Assembly: GCF_014274465.1 (NCBI RefSeq)
Contig: NZ_CP060394.1
Location: forward strand, 2,170,001 to 2,234,000
Reading direction: 5' to 3'
DNA from: Alloacidobacterium dinghuense
GTDB taxonomy: Bacteria > Acidobacteriota > Terriglobia > Terriglobales > Acidobacteriaceae
DNA: 64,000 nt
Shown piece by piece: positions 9,253 through 19,352 of the stretch (position 1 is its first letter; the number at the start of each line of letters is the position of its first letter). The notes under the pieces are model-generated. The model did no database searches, was not told the DNA's origin, and saw nothing but the letters and a program-made list of their open reading frames with translations. The translations under genes were made by a program, and so were the position numbers.

Positions 9253-11052
9253 ATGACCCCGCTCATTTCCCGCCGCAGCCTTCTTCGCTTGCTTCTTGGC
9301 TCCTGTGCAGCAATCCGACCTGCGAGGGCTTCAAGCCTGCTGCAAATGTCTTCCGGCAATCTCGGCCCCGGCACCGAGCCCAAGATAGGCCCGGCAGTAG
9401 CCGATTATCGGGATATCGCCGCGCTCGCCGGCTTGACAGCCAAGACTGTGATCGGCGGTGAAAGCACCAAGAAGTTCATCCTCGAAACCACCGGCGGTGG
9501 TGTCGCGCTCTTCGATTACGACAACGACGGTTGGCTCGACATTTTCCTGGTTAACGGCTCCCGTCTTGAGGGCTTTCCGAAAGGGCAAGAACCCACAAGC
9601 CACCTCTATCGCAACAATCGTGATGGCACATTTACTGATGTAACCCTTGCCGCCGGTCTTACTCATGTTGGTTGGGGCCAGGGAGTCTGCGTCGGCGACT
9701 ATGACGGAGACGGGAACCTCGATCTTTTCGTGACTTACTATGGGAAAAATGTCCTTTACCGCAATCGCGGGAACGGCACCTTTATCGACGTTACTCGCGA
9801 AGCTGGCCTCCTGACTGAATCCCCGATGTACAGCACCGGCGCGGCTTTCCTCGACTACGATCGCGACGGAAAGCTTGATCTCTTTGTCGCCCACTATACG
9901 GATTACGCAGAAGCTACGAGCCATTCTCCAGGTGATCAGGCGGGTTGCAAATGGAAAGGACAACCCGTGATGTGCGGCCCTCGCGGACTGAAGGGCAGTG
10001 TCAATATTCTCTATCGCAACAATGGCGACGGCAGATTTACTGATGTAACCCTAAAGGCTGGAATCGGAGCTGAGACACACTATGGTTTCACACCGCTGGT
10101 GCTTGACTACGATAATGACGGGTGGCCCGACATCTATGTCGCCAATGACTCCACCGCCTCGCAGCTTTATCACAACAACCGCAACGGCACATTCACGGAG
10201 CTTGGTAGTCTCGCCGGTGTCGCCTACAACGAAGACGGGCGCGAGCAGAGCGGCATGGGTGCAAGCGCCGGAGACTATGACTGCGATGGCTCTCTCGATA
10301 TCGTTAAGACGAACTTCGAAGAAGACACCAGCTCTCTCTATCACAATCACCGCAACGGTACCTTCGATGATGTGACCTTTGCTTCAGGCATCGGAGTGAA
10401 TACACGATATGTCGGCTGGGGCACGGGCTTCATTGATTTCGACAACGATGGCTGGCCAGATATCTTCATCGCCAATGGCCATGTCTATCCCGAAGTTGAC
10501 CGCGACCAGAATGGCTCGTCGTATCGCCAACGCAAGATCCTCTATCGTAATAAGCGCGATGGTTCCTTCGAGGATGTTTCCCTGCGCGCTGGACCTGGCA
10601 TTCTCCTCAAGCGCAGTGCGCGCGGCGCTGCCTTCGGTGATCTCTTCAATACTGGCCAGATGGACATTGTCATCAACAACTCTGGTGACATCCCCACGAT
10701 CTTGCGAAACTTCGCTCTTACCTCCAACCGTTCACTGTCTTTGCAATTGGTCGCTCGCGGCTCAAATCTTTTCGCGATCGGTGCTCATGTCACGGTTTCT
10801 GTGGGAGACCACCGCATGATTGACGAAGTCCGCAGTGGCGGCAGTTATCTGTCGCAGAACGAGTTGCGCCTTCACTTTGGGTTGGGCAACGCGACTCGCA
10901 CTGGCAAGGTGGAAGTCCGCTGGCCTGATGGCTCATCCGATACCTACGCTGATCTCCCTGCGAACCATCTGGTCATTCTTCGCGAGGGAAATCCAAAGCC
11001 CGAGTTCTCCGCCTTTCACCCCGTCCCGCCAATGTATAAGAAATCCGAATAA
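9253..11052 (+). CDS. CRTAC1 family protein (FG-GAP/VCBS propeller plus ASPIC/UnbV domain), copy 2
   Basis: This 599-residue protein is a close paralogue of the one at 5674: both share FILETTG or a near match, DYDNDGWLDIFLVNGSRL, NNRDGTFTDVT and GWGQGVC in the same order. Its N-terminus (ISRRSLLRLLLGSCAA) is a twin-arginine-like signal. Seven or so D-x-D-x-D-G repeats follow, then a C-terminal ASPIC/UnbV domain (FAIGAHVTVSVGDHRMIDEV, LHFGLG, VRWPDGSSDTY). It ends the TPR/CRTAC1 array. The paralogues differ mainly in the inter-blade loops and the C-terminal tail, which suggests duplication followed by divergence in ligand specificity (inference). Confidence 0.9.
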   Translation: MTPLISRRSLLRLLLGSCAAIRPARASSLLQMSSGNLGPGTEPKIGPAVADYRDIAALAGLTAKTVIGGESTKKFILETTGGGVALFDYDNDGWLDIFLVNGSRLEGFPKGQEPTSHLYRNNRDGTFTDVTLAAGLTHVGWGQGVCVGDYDGDGNLDLFVTYYGKNVLYRNRGNGTFIDVTREAGLLTESPMYSTGAAFLDYDRDGKLDLFVAHYTDYAEATSHSPGDQAGCKWKGQPVMCGPRGLKGSVNILYRNNGDGRFTDVTLKAGIGAETHYGFTPLVLDYDNDGWPDIYVANDSTASQLYHNNRNGTFTELGSLAGVAYNEDGREQSGMGASAGDYDCDGSLDIVKTNFEEDTSSLYHNHRNGTFDDVTFASGIGVNTRYVGWGTGFIDFDNDGWPDIFIANGHVYPEVDRDQNGSSYRQRKILYRNKRDGSFEDVSLRAGPGILLKRSARGAAFGDLFNTGQMDIVINNSGDIPTILRNFALTSNRSLSLQLVARGSNLFAIGAHVTVSVGDHRMIDEVRSGGSYLSQNELRLHFGLGNATRTGKVEVRWPDGSSDTYADLPANHLVILREGNPKPEFSAFHPVPPMYKKSE

Positions 11053-11959
11053 TTCGAGGTCACGCGGACTGGTGATTGAAACTACTTAGGCATGATTTCA
11101 CGGATAATGCGCCTACCTGGAGTTCGATCCCTAAAGCCCGTACAACACCTTCACAGTTTGCAGGATTAGTACGCCTACACTTCTTGACGTGACGTCGCAA
11201 CATATCTTCTCTCGCGCCGTTTATCGCGCGTGCCGTAATTTCCTGCAACCTCAACTACTGTTGAATTTCAGGTGGTGCCGCCTTGCTATTGTGAGCAATG
11301 CAATCACATGTTCAAAACAGGTCAGATTGAGAGAACCGTACGACTCAAAGCAGATCCTTCCGCATCGTTTTGCAAGAATGAACGATGGCGTGTCATTTAT
11401 GTGCAATTTGCTTAACTACGGGCTTACTCGATTCCTTTGCTGAGTTGGTATGCCAAGCCTCGTCAAGCCTGGATACTTCGCCCGGAATGGCCGAAGCGGC
11501 GAAGCAGCGGCGGGGCAATTTTGCAAGCAAATTGAAAGCACAGCCGGGCTTGATTTCTTCGCCCGACCTATATGTAAGAGCCATTAAGAGTCCTTGTGAC
11601 AAATCATCGTTTCACACGGGCTGGGGACAAAACACCTGGATCACATTCGCTGTGCCTTGGCTCTTCCTTTGGTGAGCACTTCGGTAAGTCTAGGACGACG
11701 TTAGTCTCCTCTTCAGCTTTTCGGACGTTCACCAAGAGCTGAATAATGTTAACGGCACAAGCAACCGCTGCCACCGCGGGGATTGCACGCAGTTGGGTTC
11801 TACTGCGGTACTGCGCTGAGTACGAATGCTCGCTCATTCACTCGGACTAGCACAGTTCAGCGGGGTCGCCACTGGCGTACAGATACCGTCGGAGTTCCAC
11901 GTCACGCTGCGTCGGTTCAGATCAATTGCACTGGTGCGGATGCCCGTTGGCCCGAGCGT
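11053..11959. other. Non-coding or decayed stretch beside a mobile-element remnant
   Basis: About 900 bases hold only short open frames without ribosome binding sites or recognisable domains, and the dense coding of the surrounding window stops here. The stretch borders the RHS/recombinase remnant at 11960-13437. It is best read as degenerate DNA left by insertion and deletion events. No tRNA, CRISPR array or intact insertion sequence was seen. Confidence 0.45.
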
Positions 11960-12103
11960 CTAGCTGTAGGCTGTGTTCGAGGCTGTCATCGATGTCATTC
12001 GATGCAGGCTGTCATACTGGAGGGTGCCATTGCCGTCATAGAGCAGCGTGACTACTCCGCCGTTCATCGAAACCAGATGGTTCTCTGAGTCGTAAAGCGA
12101 GGC
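11960..12103 (-). pseudogene. RHS/YD-repeat protein fragment fused in frame to the recombinase
   Basis: The last 47 codons of the leftward recombinase frame do not belong to a recombinase. They read YDSENHLVSMNGGVVTLLYD and then YDSLHRMTSMTA, which are typical RHS/YD-repeat sequences (usually written YDxxNRLxSx). Two non-adjacent repeat pieces are joined, so the source gene suffered an internal deletion before or during fusion. Only about 144 bases remain, with no RHS core or toxin domain. The fragment presumably marks a former RHS locus into which the recombinase element inserted. Confidence 0.6.
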
Positions 12104-13437
12104 TCTTGCGGCTCGTCCACTCGCCTCAACGTTCACCCTCGGGGAACTGTATCGCCTACTATTTCTGCTTCCGCACTTTGCGGCGGTAGAGATTGATCGA
12201 GAGTAGCCTTCAACCTTGTCATCCAATTCATCCATGCGCAAAGCCGCCAGATATTTCTCCGTAGTCGAAAGCTTCTTGTGACCGAGTAAAGTCTGGAGCG
12301 TTTTTATATCCACGCCTGAGCGGAGCAAGTTTGTCGCGAAGCTGTCCCTCCAGCGGTGCAAATACCAGCGTTCACAGTTTGCCGTCGTGGCGCACTTCCC
12401 TTTTGTGCTCTTGCAATGACCACAATTGAGTTCAGCCCGGAAAGCAACTTCTTTGCATAGCTCCAGATGATGTGCGTCCGGCTGATCGCCGCCGTAGCTA
12501 GGCCGCTTCGGATGTGGCCGCGTTGGAAACACCAGACGGGTCTTGCTGCTCTTCTGGCGCTGCTTGAGTGATTCGATCAGTGAGGAGGGAACCTTGACGC
12601 TACGTACCTCATGGTTCTTAGGCTTAAAGCCATAGATAACGTCAGGCTTTACCCACAAAACGTTGCGCCGGAAGTCCACACGATCCCAGGTCAGCGTATT
12701 GACTTCACGGAAGCGGAAGCCGGTCGCAAGATAGACCTGAAAGAGCAACTTCTCCTCAGCAGCGCAGACGTCAAAAAACGCCTTGATCTCATCCTGTGAG
12801 CAGACATCGACATCGTTGTCGACTGTCTTCGGCCAGTCCCCCTTTTGTAGCTTGATGGTCGCTCCGGCATTGCGGAGCGCCACGAGCAGAACCATCGCCC
12901 TGCGATTGATCGTTTTCTGATTGGCGTCTTCTTCTCTGCCAGCGCCGAGCAGTTTGAGGATGTCGTTCCGTGTGACGTCCTGGACGTGCATCCGGTCGAG
13001 ATGACCTTTGCACCACTCAAGATCGCGCGCGTAGGCGCGATGCGTCTCCGGTTCTTTGGTGGCTTTCGTCTGCGTGAGGAAGACGGCGACGGCAGTCTCG
13101 ACTAGCGTACGCGCCCTCGGCTCCGCTGGCCGATCCTCAAGATCGGCAGGTAGCGCTTCGCCGTTTAGCTCCGCTTGCTTTGCCCGGAGTGCATCAACCG
13201 CCGCCCTGCCCTCGTTGCCGACGCAACTTGCTTTCGCCTGCCGTCTTGTCTGTAGTCCAGGTAGAAGCTGCCGATGTCACACTTCACCGGCTTACCGTCG
13301 AGCACGATCAGATCGGTACGCCAGCGGTCGCCGCCTCTGGTTTGCTCACGGAAAACTGAAGCATATCGCCAGCGGTCATTGATTCTCAGGTATCGCTTGA
13401 GCGATACTCTGATGGAGTGCTTCAATATCTTGTTCAC
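12104..13437 (-). pseudogene. Tyrosine recombinase/integrase, frameshifted near 13221
   Basis: The C-terminal catalytic domain is complete to the eye: TGFRFRE holds the first Arg, HRWR the H-x-x-R, LLGHKKLSTTEKYL the second His and the nucleophilic Tyr. The N-terminal arm-binding part (LDGKPVKCDIGSFYLDYRQDG) lies in a different frame, beginning at a GTG at 13437. The two frames join if one base is restored at about 13221-13222, giving KQVA followed by GNEGRAAVDALRAKQ. The length and this N-terminus match a site-specific integrase type common in Acidobacteriota. The gene is therefore broken, unless the shift is a sequencing error. Its C-terminus runs on into an RHS remnant, which also argues for decay. 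Confidence 0.75.
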
Positions 13438-13544
13438 TATCCATCACTCCCCGGGTTTTGGGTTCTGACGGCGCTGTTTTCCTTGCCTGGAAGCTCAGTC
13501 AATGCCTCGATTGTATCAAGATGGATAGTGAATGTGGATAGTGA
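13433..13544. repeat. Inverted and direct repeats at the recombinase start, possible recombination site
   Basis: TTCACTATCCATC at 13433-13445 recurs inverted as GATGGATAGTGAA at 13520-13532. The core TGGATAGTGA is then repeated directly at 13535-13544. The first arm overlaps the start of the recombinase gene and the whole set lies 36 bases upstream of tRNA-Gly. Such repeats beside an integrase gene can be arm-type binding sites or autoregulatory operators. No matching attachment-site duplication was found at the other end of the remnant. Confidence 0.45.
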
Positions 13545-13579
13545 GCCTAACATAACTATTAAGTAGTTTATTTTAAAGT

Positions 13580-13654
13580 GCGGGAGTAGTTCAGTGGTAG
13601 AACGTCAGCTTCCCAAGCTGAATGTCGCCGGTTCGATCCCGGTCTCCCGCTCCA
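13580..13654 (+). tRNA. tRNA-Gly (anticodon CCC)
   Basis: A full cloverleaf is present. The acceptor GCGGGAG pairs with CTCCCGC, the anticodon stem TCAGC pairs with GCTGA around the loop TTCCCAA (anticodon CCC), and the T arm GCCGG-TTCGATC-CCGGT is intact. The CCA end is encoded at 13652-13654. It lies between a broken recombinase gene upstream and a convergent phosphodiesterase gene downstream. Confidence 0.95.
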
Positions 13655-13692
13655 GACAGGTCAACACCCTCCTAAACGTTACGGGGACGAAG

Positions 13693-14457
13693 TTAGAAGT
13701 TGTACTCCCTCTCACACTCGCCAATCTCCAGATTGGGAAGCTGAAGCGCCTGCAATTCCCGTATTACCTGCTCGCGATAGCGAACTTTAATGTGCACTGC
13801 TACCACCTTGATTCCAGAAGGCATCTTGGCCACTTCGCGGCCGAACATATCAACCGTTAGGTGAAGGGAAGCTTCAGCCAGCCCAGTCAGATGGTTGGGA
13901 AAGCATGCTTCAAGAAAGACCGCCCGTAGACCTGGAGTTTGATGAGCGACTTCCCACAGTCTCTCCGTCGGCCCCGAATCGCCCCCGAAAATGACTGCGC
14001 TTTTACCGTCACCGACGACATACCCGAAGGTTGGAACCACGTGATGGACCGGAACTGGTACTACCTGAAGGCCATCGGCCTCCACAGGCACCTCGGCTTC
14101 AATCGGGAAGGCACGCAGAAACGGCGGCATGTTTCTTGAGAGCGCGATGAAGTCCGGCCACATCACGTCATTGAAGATGTGCTTCTGCACTCCATCAAGA
14201 GTTGCCACGCTTCCATAGATGCGCGCGCAATTTCCGGCAGGCGTCCAGGCATTCTCCACAAATATCGGCAGGCTGGCCGTATGGTCGGTGTGGGAATGGG
14301 TGAGAAAAACATGGCGAATCGCTTCCTGTTCCTGAGGAGTGCCGTAGAATCCCAGGCAGCCTACATCGATTGCCACTGTTCCGTTGACGAGATAGCTGCT
14401 TACGTATTGGCGCCGGGCGGGATCTGGCACCGACGATCCTAGAAGCTTGATTTTCAT
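13693..14457 (-). CDS. Metallo-beta-lactamase-fold cyclic nucleotide phosphodiesterase (class II-like)
   Basis: This 254-residue protein carries the metal-binding motif HSHTDH at residues 54-59 and a GGDSGPTERLWE segment that matches class II 3',5'-cyclic-nucleotide phosphodiesterases (CpdP/yeast PDE1 type). The fold is shared with ribonuclease Z, which is the main alternative. Context favours the phosphodiesterase reading, because its start overlaps by one base (TGATG) the stop of an adenylate cyclase gene. The two would be translated together and respectively degrade and make cAMP. No signal peptide is visible, so it is likely cytoplasmic. It converges on tRNA-Gly 38 bases away. Confidence 0.8.
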   Translation of the reverse strand: MKIKLLGSSVPDPARRQYVSSYLVNGTVAIDVGCLGFYGTPQEQEAIRHVFLTHSHTDHTASLPIFVENAWTPAGNCARIYGSVATLDGVQKHIFNDVMWPDFIALSRNMPPFLRAFPIEAEVPVEADGLQVVPVPVHHVVPTFGYVVGDGKSAVIFGGDSGPTERLWEVAHQTPGLRAVFLEACFPNHLTGLAEASLHLTVDMFGREVAKMPSGIKVVAVHIKVRYREQVIRELQALQLPNLEIGECEREYNF

Positions 14458-16595
14458 CAGACCACCTCGGCGGTGCGCATTTGACCATGCAATATCCAGG
14501 TTTCAATCTCGCCTTTGCCCTTCACCTGGACGATGCCGCGGCTTTCGAACTGATAAGCGTCCTTCAATCGCTCGTACACGCTGCGGGTGACTTGAATTTG
14601 TCCCGGCACGCCTGTCGATTCCATGCGGCTGGCAAGGTTCACAGTATCGCCCCACAAGTCGTAAATAAACTTTGTAGTGCCGATGACGCCGGCTACCACC
14701 GGGCCAGAGTTCAGTCCGATCCGCAACCGCAGGTCCAGCCCTTTCTCCTTGCCATAGCTCCCTGTCGCATCAAGCATGCGGAGCGCCATCTGAGCCATCT
14801 TGTCAGCATGATCGGGACACGGCCGCGGCAAGCCGCAGACGGCCATATAGCAATCTCCGATGGTTTTAATTTTTTCGATGCCAAGTTCGCTCGCCTCGTG
14901 ATCGAACAGGCTGAACAATCCATTGAGCATCTCCACAATTTCCGTCGCAGATGTCTTGCTCGACAAAGCGGTGAAACCAACAATATCGCCGAACAATACC
15001 GTCACGTCCGCGAAGCTATCGGCAATGTCTTGCTCGCCTTCTTTCAGGCGCGCCGCAATTTCTCCGGGAAGAATGTTAAGGAGCAGCGCTTCATTCTCGC
15101 GATTCTTCTGCTCGATGAGCTCCGTCTTCTCGCGAATGCTCTTTGTCATCGCATTGAATGTGTCGGAGAGTGTTCCAAGCTCGTCCTTGTATTTCCATTC
15201 GACCTGCGCCGTCAGATCTCCAGCAGCGACTTTCCCTGCGGCAGCCACCAGAGCATTCACCGGACGCAGGATTTGGCGCGTCATGAGCCACGCCGCCAAC
15301 ACCGTCAAAAACAACAAACCCACGCCCCACCATGTGAATAGCCGCCGCATTTCGCTTACTGGCTTGAGCGCTTCCTCCAGATACATCCGGGCGGCGATTG
15401 CCCAATGGAGGCCCTCGATATGTAAGGGCATGTATGAGACCAGGGAGGCTGTTCCCTGCCCTCTCGCATTTCGTTCGATAACCGTTCCTTCTTTGCCGTC
15501 GAGCGCCGCGGTCACTGAAGGAAACTTCGCCAGGATCTGCAGAATCGTCGTCTTGTAGGTACGAATCCTGTCCAGCTTTTCCTCAGAAACTCCATTCGCC
15601 TTCAGCCTCGCAAGAAATCCGTCCGGATTCTCGAGATATTGGCGAGCATTTGTACGGAGTAAATAATCGTCCCCAATAATGACTGATTCGCCCGTCGTCC
15701 CCAAGCCGTCCCGCACCCATCCGCGATTCCCTGTCATAACTTCGTCGATGGCCGCCGTCGAAAGCTGGAGCGCTAATACGCCTACGTGCTCCTGGCCATC
15801 CCAGATAGGGCTTGCGATATATTGTGTCGGCTCACCCATCGAAGCCTCGTAGGGCTCGAAATCGGTGAGAAAGACATCGTCCACGTTGTTGGTTTCGGTG
15901 CATAGCTTGAACACTTTTGCCAAGTTGCTGTCCCGGTACGGACCATCTTTGAGGCTTGTGGCGAAATCTCGGTCCTTGCTCACCTCATAGACAATGCGCC
16001 CGGTGTCATAGTCGATCAGATAGAGATCGTAGTAGCCGAATTTATTGATAAGACTTTGGAACGTGGCGTGGTATTTCTCATGTACCCTGCTGTAATCGCT
16101 ATTGTCTCCAGCATCAGCAAGCTGGTCGCGGCGGCCTGCAGGGTTCGGGTTTTTCGCGATATAGAGGTATTGCAGCTCAAGCGCTGCAGGAGTAAACGGC
16201 AGGTAATCCTCAACCCGGGGCCTTGCCATCTTGAGCCTCTGCATGTCCGGATAGAAGTGGTTCTGATAGTCTTCGCGGACCGCATTCAGAGCATCTGCCG
16301 GAATCGGAGCATCATCCATTTTCCGGTATGCTGCCCGGAATTCCCGCATCGCCTCGATGAACATCCTGTCATCACTGAGAGTTTCGGTGTGGTTATGAAT
16401 CGTCCGATAGTATGCCTGGATTTGAAATGCTTTGGAACGAGTGACACCGGTGAGCTGGTTCATCACATCGTTCTTCAAAGCGCTGAGGTATTTGATATAG
16501 GCAATCGTTCCCGTCACAGCGAACGTCATCACGCCCAACAACAGAAGAAGCGACAGCAGCTTGTAACGAATGCTCCAGTGCCCAAACCTCCTCAT
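14457..16595 (-). CDS. Membrane-bound class III adenylate cyclase with periplasmic sensor and HAMP domain
   Basis: The protein has 712 residues. TM1 spans about 12-34, a long extracytoplasmic sensor (probably Cache-like) about 35-410, TM2 about 415-437, then a HAMP domain (ILRPVNALVAAAGKVAAGD), a short coiled coil and a class III cyclase domain. Catalytic residues are intact: metal-binding Asp in VLFGDIVGFT and TIGDCYMA, Lys in EKIKTIGD and Asp in YDLWGDTVN for adenine recognition, and the Asn/Arg pair in VNLASRME. The Lys/Asp pair predicts cAMP rather than cGMP. GGAGG sits just before the ATG. It begins 18 bases after a glycosidase gene and overlaps a phosphodiesterase gene. Confidence 0.9.
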   Translation of the reverse strand: MRRFGHWSIRYKLLSLLLLLGVMTFAVTGTIAYIKYLSALKNDVMNQLTGVTRSKAFQIQAYYRTIHNHTETLSDDRMFIEAMREFRAAYRKMDDAPIPADALNAVREDYQNHFYPDMQRLKMARPRVEDYLPFTPAALELQYLYIAKNPNPAGRRDQLADAGDNSDYSRVHEKYHATFQSLINKFGYYDLYLIDYDTGRIVYEVSKDRDFATSLKDGPYRDSNLAKVFKLCTETNNVDDVFLTDFEPYEASMGEPTQYIASPIWDGQEHVGVLALQLSTAAIDEVMTGNRGWVRDGLGTTGESVIIGDDYLLRTNARQYLENPDGFLARLKANGVSEEKLDRIRTYKTTILQILAKFPSVTAALDGKEGTVIERNARGQGTASLVSYMPLHIEGLHWAIAARMYLEEALKPVSEMRRLFTWWGVGLLFLTVLAAWLMTRQILRPVNALVAAAGKVAAGDLTAQVEWKYKDELGTLSDTFNAMTKSIREKTELIEQKNRENEALLLNILPGEIAARLKEGEQDIADSFADVTVLFGDIVGFTALSSKTSATEIVEMLNGLFSLFDHEASELGIEKIKTIGDCYMAVCGLPRPCPDHADKMAQMALRMLDATGSYGKEKGLDLRLRIGLNSGPVVAGVIGTTKFIYDLWGDTVNLASRMESTGVPGQIQVTRSVYERLKDAYQFESRGIVQVKGKGEIETWILHGQMRTAEVV

Positions 16596-16613
16596 AACGC
16601 CTCCGCTACCCTA

Positions 16614-19352
16614 TCACCGCCTCCAGTCCTCGATCAGAGCCGCCACCAGAGCGCTCCAACCAGTCTGGTGTGACGCTCCCAGCCCCGCTCCGTTATCGCC
16701 GTGATAGAACTCATAAAACAGGATCAGGTCTTTCCAATATGGATCTTCTTGGAACTTCGCTGTCCCGCCGTAAACAGGTCTTCTTCCGTCCGCGCCACGA
16801 GTAAAGATGGAAATCATGCGGTTGGCGATCTCGCCTGCGATCTCAAGCAGGTTCTGTTCCCCGCGCGGATCGCCCGGAATCGCAAGCTTGAAGTCGTCGC
16901 CGTAGCCCGCGCCAAGCGTCCGCAGCGACTCAATGATCAGAAAAGTAGTTGGAAACCAGATCGGGCCGCGCCAGTTTGAATTGCCGCCTTTGATCTTATT
17001 GTTCGACTCCGCGGGATCGTAGTGCACTTCGCTGTTTCCAAAAACAAAGGGATGCTCACCGTGGTATTTCGACAAGCTGCGAACGCCATAGTTGGAGAGA
17101 AATTCCTCAGATCCGAGAAGACGAATCAACATACGCCGCATCTGACCTTCATCCACAATTGTGAGTTCGTATTGTCTTTTTCGCTCAATGTAATGGCAAC
17201 AGCTATCAGTCAGCTGCTTGCGATTCTTCACAAACCACAGGAAGTTAGTTTTGAATTCTTGAAAGGTCTCAATATCGTCGAGCTTCAGTGTTTCCGCAGC
17301 GTAAAGCGGAACGATCCCAACCAGTGAGCGGACGCGGAACTTGTTGAAGCTGCCATCAGGGAAGCGGAGCACATCGTAAAAGAATCCGTCGTCTTCATCC
17401 CAGAGCGAATACTTTCGTCCGCCCATATTCTTCATGGCGGCACCAATGTAGATGTAGTGCTCGAAAAACTTCAGCGCAAGGCTCTCGTATGCTTTGTTCT
17501 CTTTCGCCAGTTCCAGCGCAATGCGCATCAGGTTGAGGCAGAACATCCCCATCCAACCCGTAGCGTCCGATTGCTCGAGCACCGCACCACCCGGCAGCTT
17601 CTCACTGCGATCGATGACCGTGATGTTGTCCAGCCCCAGGAAACCGCCTTCAAAGACGTTGTTCCCCGCGCTGTCCACCTTGTTAACCCACCATGCAAAG
17701 TTGATCAGCAGCTTATGAAAACACTTCTCCAGAAACTCCCGATCACCTTTTCCAGCACGTGTTTTGTCCATGTTGTACACGCGCCACACAGCCCAGGCAT
17801 GCACCGGAGGATTCAGGTCAGAAAACTCCCATTCGTAAGCCGGAATCTGCCCGCTCGGGTGCTGGAATTGTTCAAACAACATGAGAAAGAGCTGCTCTTT
17901 CGCGAACTCCGGATCAATCAGCGCAAACGGCACCGTATGAAAAGCGAGGTCCCAGGCCGCAAACCACGGATATTCCCACTTGTCCGGCATTGACAGGACG
18001 CGCATGGAGTTGAGGTGTCTCCAGTGCTTGTTTCGAATCAACTGCCGCGAACCCGGCGGCGGATACTTCGGGTTATCGCCGTCAAACCACTCATTCACAT
18101 CGAACAGATAAATCTGTTTCGACCAGAGCAACCCTGCAAAAGCCTGCCGCTGAACACGCTTTTCATCTTCGGTTGCCTTCGGTGGGTGAATTACCGCATA
18201 AAACTCATCGGCCTCTGCGCGCCGCTGATTGATGATCTTATCCACGTCCTCTAGTGGGGAATTCAGCATCTCCGGCGTGAGCCGCAGCCGCAAAACTACC
18301 GAGCCGCCCGCCGGAACCAGATATTCGTAATGCAGGCAGGCTTTCGTTCCCGAGCGGTTTGGATTCACCGCATCCTGCTCGCCGTTTACGACCGCACTGT
18401 GAAATGCATCCTTGAAGTAGCGGTACGCGCTCGGAATCCCAAATAGCCGCTGTGCATTCGTCTCGTTGTCGGTAAAGAGTGCTTTGCCATCCGCCTGCGC
18501 ATACAAGTAGCGCTTGCCGAGCTCATAATCAAAGGGCAGATTCTTGAGTCGCTCAGCCTTGGCGTCATCGGCAAGGAGGCTAATCGTTCCCTCTGCTGTG
18601 GGCCCGTCACTGATCACCGGCGTTGCGCCGCGACGATCAGACCATCCCCAGATATTGCGAAACCAAAGTTGCGGAAGGATATGCAATGGAGCGGAATCCG
18701 GTCCGCGGTTTATCGCCTCAATCCGCACGCACATGTCCTCGGCAGACGCCTTGCCGTATTCCACGAACACGTCGAAGTAACGGTTCTCTTCGAAAATGCC
18801 GGTATCCAGAAGCTCGAACTCGAATCCCTGCCCCCCGCGCCTGCGGTTCTCATCCAGCAGCCACTCAAACGGATAGCGTGCCTGAGGGTACTTGTACAGA
18901 TACTTCATGTACGAATGCGTCGGCGTGCTGTCGAGATAGAAGTAATAGTCCTTTACATCTTCGCCATGATTGCCTTCACTCGGCGTCAGTCCGAAGACCC
19001 GCTCCTTTAGAATCGGATCTTTGCCATTCCACAATGCAAGCCCGAACACCAGCAACTGATAGCGGTCGCAGATCGCGGCCATGCCGTCTTCGCCCCAACG
19101 GTAAGCCTTGCTCCGTGCCGCGTCATGAGACAGGAAGTCCCAAGCGGCTCCGTTCGGACTGTAGTCTTCGCGCACAGTCCCCCAAGATCGCTCGCTGACA
19201 TACGGCCCCCAGCGCCGCCAGAGCAGCTTTCCATGCGTTTCAAGGAGTCGGCGACCTTCAGCGGTACCTTCGGCCGTTGGGATTCCAACCGTTGTTATCT
19301 TTTCGACAGGACGTTCCTGAGTTGACGCCGATTGACCGCTTGCTGTGCCCAT
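16614..19352 (-). CDS. GH63/MGH1-like glycoside hydrolase (glucosidase family)
   Basis: The start chosen is the ATG at 19352, because AAGGGAG lies right before it and the protein-like sequence begins there; an upstream in-frame ATG at 19550 would add 66 unlikely residues. The 912-residue product has (alpha/alpha)6-type motifs of the GH63 and mannosylglycerate-hydrolase-like group: [26 protein letters not shown] and [12 protein letters not shown]. No signal peptide is visible, so a cytoplasmic role on an alpha-glucoside, trehalose-like or mannosylglycerate-like substrate is likely; the exact substrate cannot be read. It is the first gene of a three-gene unit with the cyclase and the phosphodiesterase. 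Confidence 0.85.
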   Translation of the reverse strand: MGTASGQSASTQERPVEKITTVGIPTAEGTAEGRRLLETHGKLLWRRWGPYVSERSWGTVREDYSPNGAAWDFLSHDAARSKAYRWGEDGMAAICDRYQLLVFGLALWNGKDPILKERVFGLTPSEGNHGEDVKDYYFYLDSTPTHSYMKYLYKYPQARYPFEWLLDENRRRGGQGFEFELLDTGIFEENRYFDVFVEYGKASAEDMCVRIEAINRGPDSAPLHILPQLWFRNIWGWSDRRGATPVISDGPTAEGTISLLADDAKAERLKNLPFDYELGKRYLYAQADGKALFTDNETNAQRLFGIPSAYRYFKDAFHSAVVNGEQDAVNPNRSGTKACLHYEYLVPAGGSVVLRLRLTPEMLNSPLEDVDKIINQRRAEADEFYAVIHPPKATEDEKRVQRQAFAGLLWSKQIYLFDVNEWFDGDNPKYPPPGSRQLIRNKHWRHLNSMRVLSMPDKWEYPWFAAWDLAFHTVPFALIDPEFAKEQLFLMLFEQFQHPSGQIPAYEWEFSDLNPPVHAWAVWRVYNMDKTRAGKGDREFLEKCFHKLLINFAWWVNKVDSAGNNVFEGGFLGLDNITVIDRSEKLPGGAVLEQSDATGWMGMFCLNLMRIALELAKENKAYESLALKFFEHYIYIGAAMKNMGGRKYSLWDEDDGFFYDVLRFPDGSFNKFRVRSLVGIVPLYAAETLKLDDIETFQEFKTNFLWFVKNRKQLTDSCCHYIERKRQYELTIVDEGQMRRMLIRLLGSEEFLSNYGVRSLSKYHGEHPFVFGNSEVHYDPAESNNKIKGGNSNWRGPIWFPTTFLIIESLRTLGAGYGDDFKLAIPGDPRGEQNLLEIAGEIANRMISIFTRGADGRRPVYGGTAKFQEDPYWKDLILFYEFYHGDNGAGLGASHQTGWSALVAALIEDWRR

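Noticed and set aside
11189-11675. Small plus-strand frames in the decayed region
   Set aside because: Products match no recognised protein and lack ribosome binding sites.
13165-13437. A separate 90-residue protein upstream of the recombinase
   Set aside because: Its sequence (IVLDGKPVKCDIGSFYLDYR) is the N-terminal part of the recombinase, separated by a one-base frameshift.
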